Below, in pieces: positions 63,197 through 64,000 of a DNA stretch of 64,000 bases. Positions within the stretch are counted from its first letter, which is position 1, and each line of letters begins with the position of its first letter. This stretch comes from Methylocaldum marinum (GTDB lineage Bacteria; Pseudomonadota; Gammaproteobacteria; Methylococcales; Methylococcaceae): NCBI RefSeq assembly GCF_003584645.1, contig NZ_AP017928.1, positions 5,965,501 through 6,029,500 of the forward strand. Direction: 5' to 3'. Under the pieces are notes generated by a model. It saw only the letters and a program-made list of their open reading frames with translations, was not told where the DNA came from and made no database searches. The position numbers and the translations under genes were made by a program.

Positions 63197-64000
63197 TGCT
63201 CGGTTTTCCTCTTGCGCACAGACTGATTTCGAGTCGAAGCAGCGGGTTTGGACCTTTTCGGCGCGGCAGCGGATTTCGTCTTCGTTGCGGCCGCCGACTT
63301 GGCCGCAGCTTTCTTGGGTCGGCTTGGGGCAGACGGTATCGCCGGAAGTCGGCGGACGTCGACAAAATGGCCATGGATGCCGGCAGCCGCCGCCATGGCG
63401 GGGCTCACCAGATGGGTGCGGCCACCGTAGCCCTGGCGTCCTTCGAAGTTGCGGTTCGACGTGGAAGCGCAGCGTTCGCCGGGTTCCAGGCGATCGGCAT
63501 TCATCGCGAGGCACATGGAGCAACCGGGGTCGCGCCATTCGAAGCCTGCCTCTCGAAAAACGCGGTCCAGGCCTTCCTGCTCCGCCTGGCGTTTTACCAG
63601 CCCCGATCCCGGTACCACCAGGGCCTGTTTGATGTTGCTCGCAAGCTTGTGGCCACGGACCACCTCGGCGGCCGCGCGCAAGTCCTCGATGCGGGCGTTT
63701 GTGCACGACCCGATGAAAATTTTGTCCACGCGGATGTCGGTGACCGGCATACCCGGCTTCAAATCCATATACTGCAGGGCACGTTTCATGCTTTCGCGTT
63801 TCACCGAGTCCTTTTCCTTCGCAGGGTCGGGTATTGCCGCGTCAACCGGCACCACCAGTTCGGGCGAGGTGCCCCAGGTGACTTGGGGGCTGATCTCGGA
63901 GGCATCGAGCTCGACCACATTGTCGAAGACGGCACCGTCGTCGCTGTGCAGTTGCCGCCAGGCTGCTACGGCGTGTTCCCACAAATCCCCATTCGGTGCC
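63193..64000 (-). CDS. leuC: 3-isopropylmalate dehydratase large subunit, C-terminal part, with a basic tail
   Basis: About 269 C-terminal residues are visible; the start is beyond the window. Aconitase-family motifs are 'VTWGTSPELVVPVDAAIPDP', 'DKIFIGSCTNARIEDLRAAA' (cluster Cys), 'VVPGSGLVKRQAEQEGLDRV', 'FEWRDPGCSMCLAMNADRLE' (two more cluster Cys) and 'RCASTSNRNFEGRQGYGGRT'. The family normally ends near 'GHFVDVR'. Here about 53 extra residues follow, rich in Lys, Ala and Pro ('RPKKAAAKSAAATKTKSAAA', 'KRSKPAASTRNQ', 'RKRKTEQ'), an unusual tail. It overlaps leuD by four bases. Confidence 0.95.
   Translation of the reverse strand, partial: APNGDLWEHAVAAWRQLHSDDGAVFDNVVELDASEISPQVTWGTSPELVVPVDAAIPDPAKEKDSVKRESMKRALQYMDLKPGMPVTDIRVDKIFIGSCTNARIEDLRAAAEVVRGHKLASNIKQALVVPGSGLVKRQAEQEGLDRVFREAGFEWRDPGCSMCLAMNADRLEPGERCASTSNRNFEGRQGYGGRTHLVSPAMAAAAGIHGHFVDVRRLPAIPSAPSRPKKAAAKSAAATKTKSAAAPKRSKPAASTRNQSVRKRKTEQ

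Overview
The window looks like chromosomal DNA of a GC-rich gammaproteobacterium. The evidence is the gene order nadB | rpoE-rseA-rseB-rseC-mucD-lepA-lepB-DUF4845-rnc-era-recO-pdxJ, a FimV-type protein, a YoaA-type helicase and a gamma-type asd next to leuCDB. Several small families (DUF6763, DUF6504-like, Spy-like) fit a Methylococcales-like methanotroph. That placement is inference, because no methane-oxidation gene lies in the window. No rRNA, tRNA, CRISPR array, prophage or intact transposase was seen.

Layout. 1-1418: N-terminal part of rpoD (minus), cut by the window edge. 1419-10338: accessory region with a lipoprotein, an ABC-type protein whose nucleotide-binding domain is degenerate, a large secreted carbohydrate-active-like protein, small repeats and a dicarboxylate/amino-acid symporter. 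10647-19471: hybrid sensor kinase, Spy-like periplasmic protein, SagB-type oxidoreductase, DUF6763 protein, lgt, a CheR-like pseudogene and a large lipoprotein. 19685-22748: truncated PfkB kinase, pcm with a DksA/TraR-type gene, DUF1015 protein. 22976-29839: an almost gap-free forward run: TPR lipoprotein, yoaA, tsaB, yciO, M50 protease, scpA, scpB, rluB. 29858-33564: diguanylate cyclase, two small unknowns, and an orphan P-loop ATPase preceded by a promoter, terminator and nested palindrome. 33695-36256: complete AmmeMemoRadiSam set (AMMECR1, Memo, radical SAM). 36298-48572: nadB, then the envelope-stress operon and the lep-rnc-era-recO-pdxJ run. 48765-57073: coiled-coil membrane protein, dusA, folE, hemH, an HDOD pseudogene, a REC-GGDEF-EAL protein, and mrcB (PBP1b). 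57332-64000: fimV, asd, leuB, leuD and partial leuC, all minus.

How the genes work together. RpoE, RseA, RseB and MucD form the envelope-stress circuit; RseC, LepB, LepA and Lgt handle envelope redox, signal-peptide removal, translation and lipoprotein maturation. Rnc, Era, RluB and DusA act on stable RNA. TsaB acts in t6A synthesis, with the TsaC-related YciO beside it. ScpA and ScpB act with SMC. LeuC, LeuD and LeuB form the leucine branch and Asd the aspartate branch. Two c-di-GMP proteins (one likely cyclase, one likely phosphodiesterase) and a hybrid kinase supply signalling.

The points most worth a second look are the pseudo-ABC protein, the AmmeMemoRadiSam cluster, the structured leader of the orphan ATPase, three decayed genes (CheR, PfkB, HDOD), the basic tail on LeuC, and a short terminal-repeat family that begins just after stop codons. 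Residue numbers were counted by hand and may be off by one or two.
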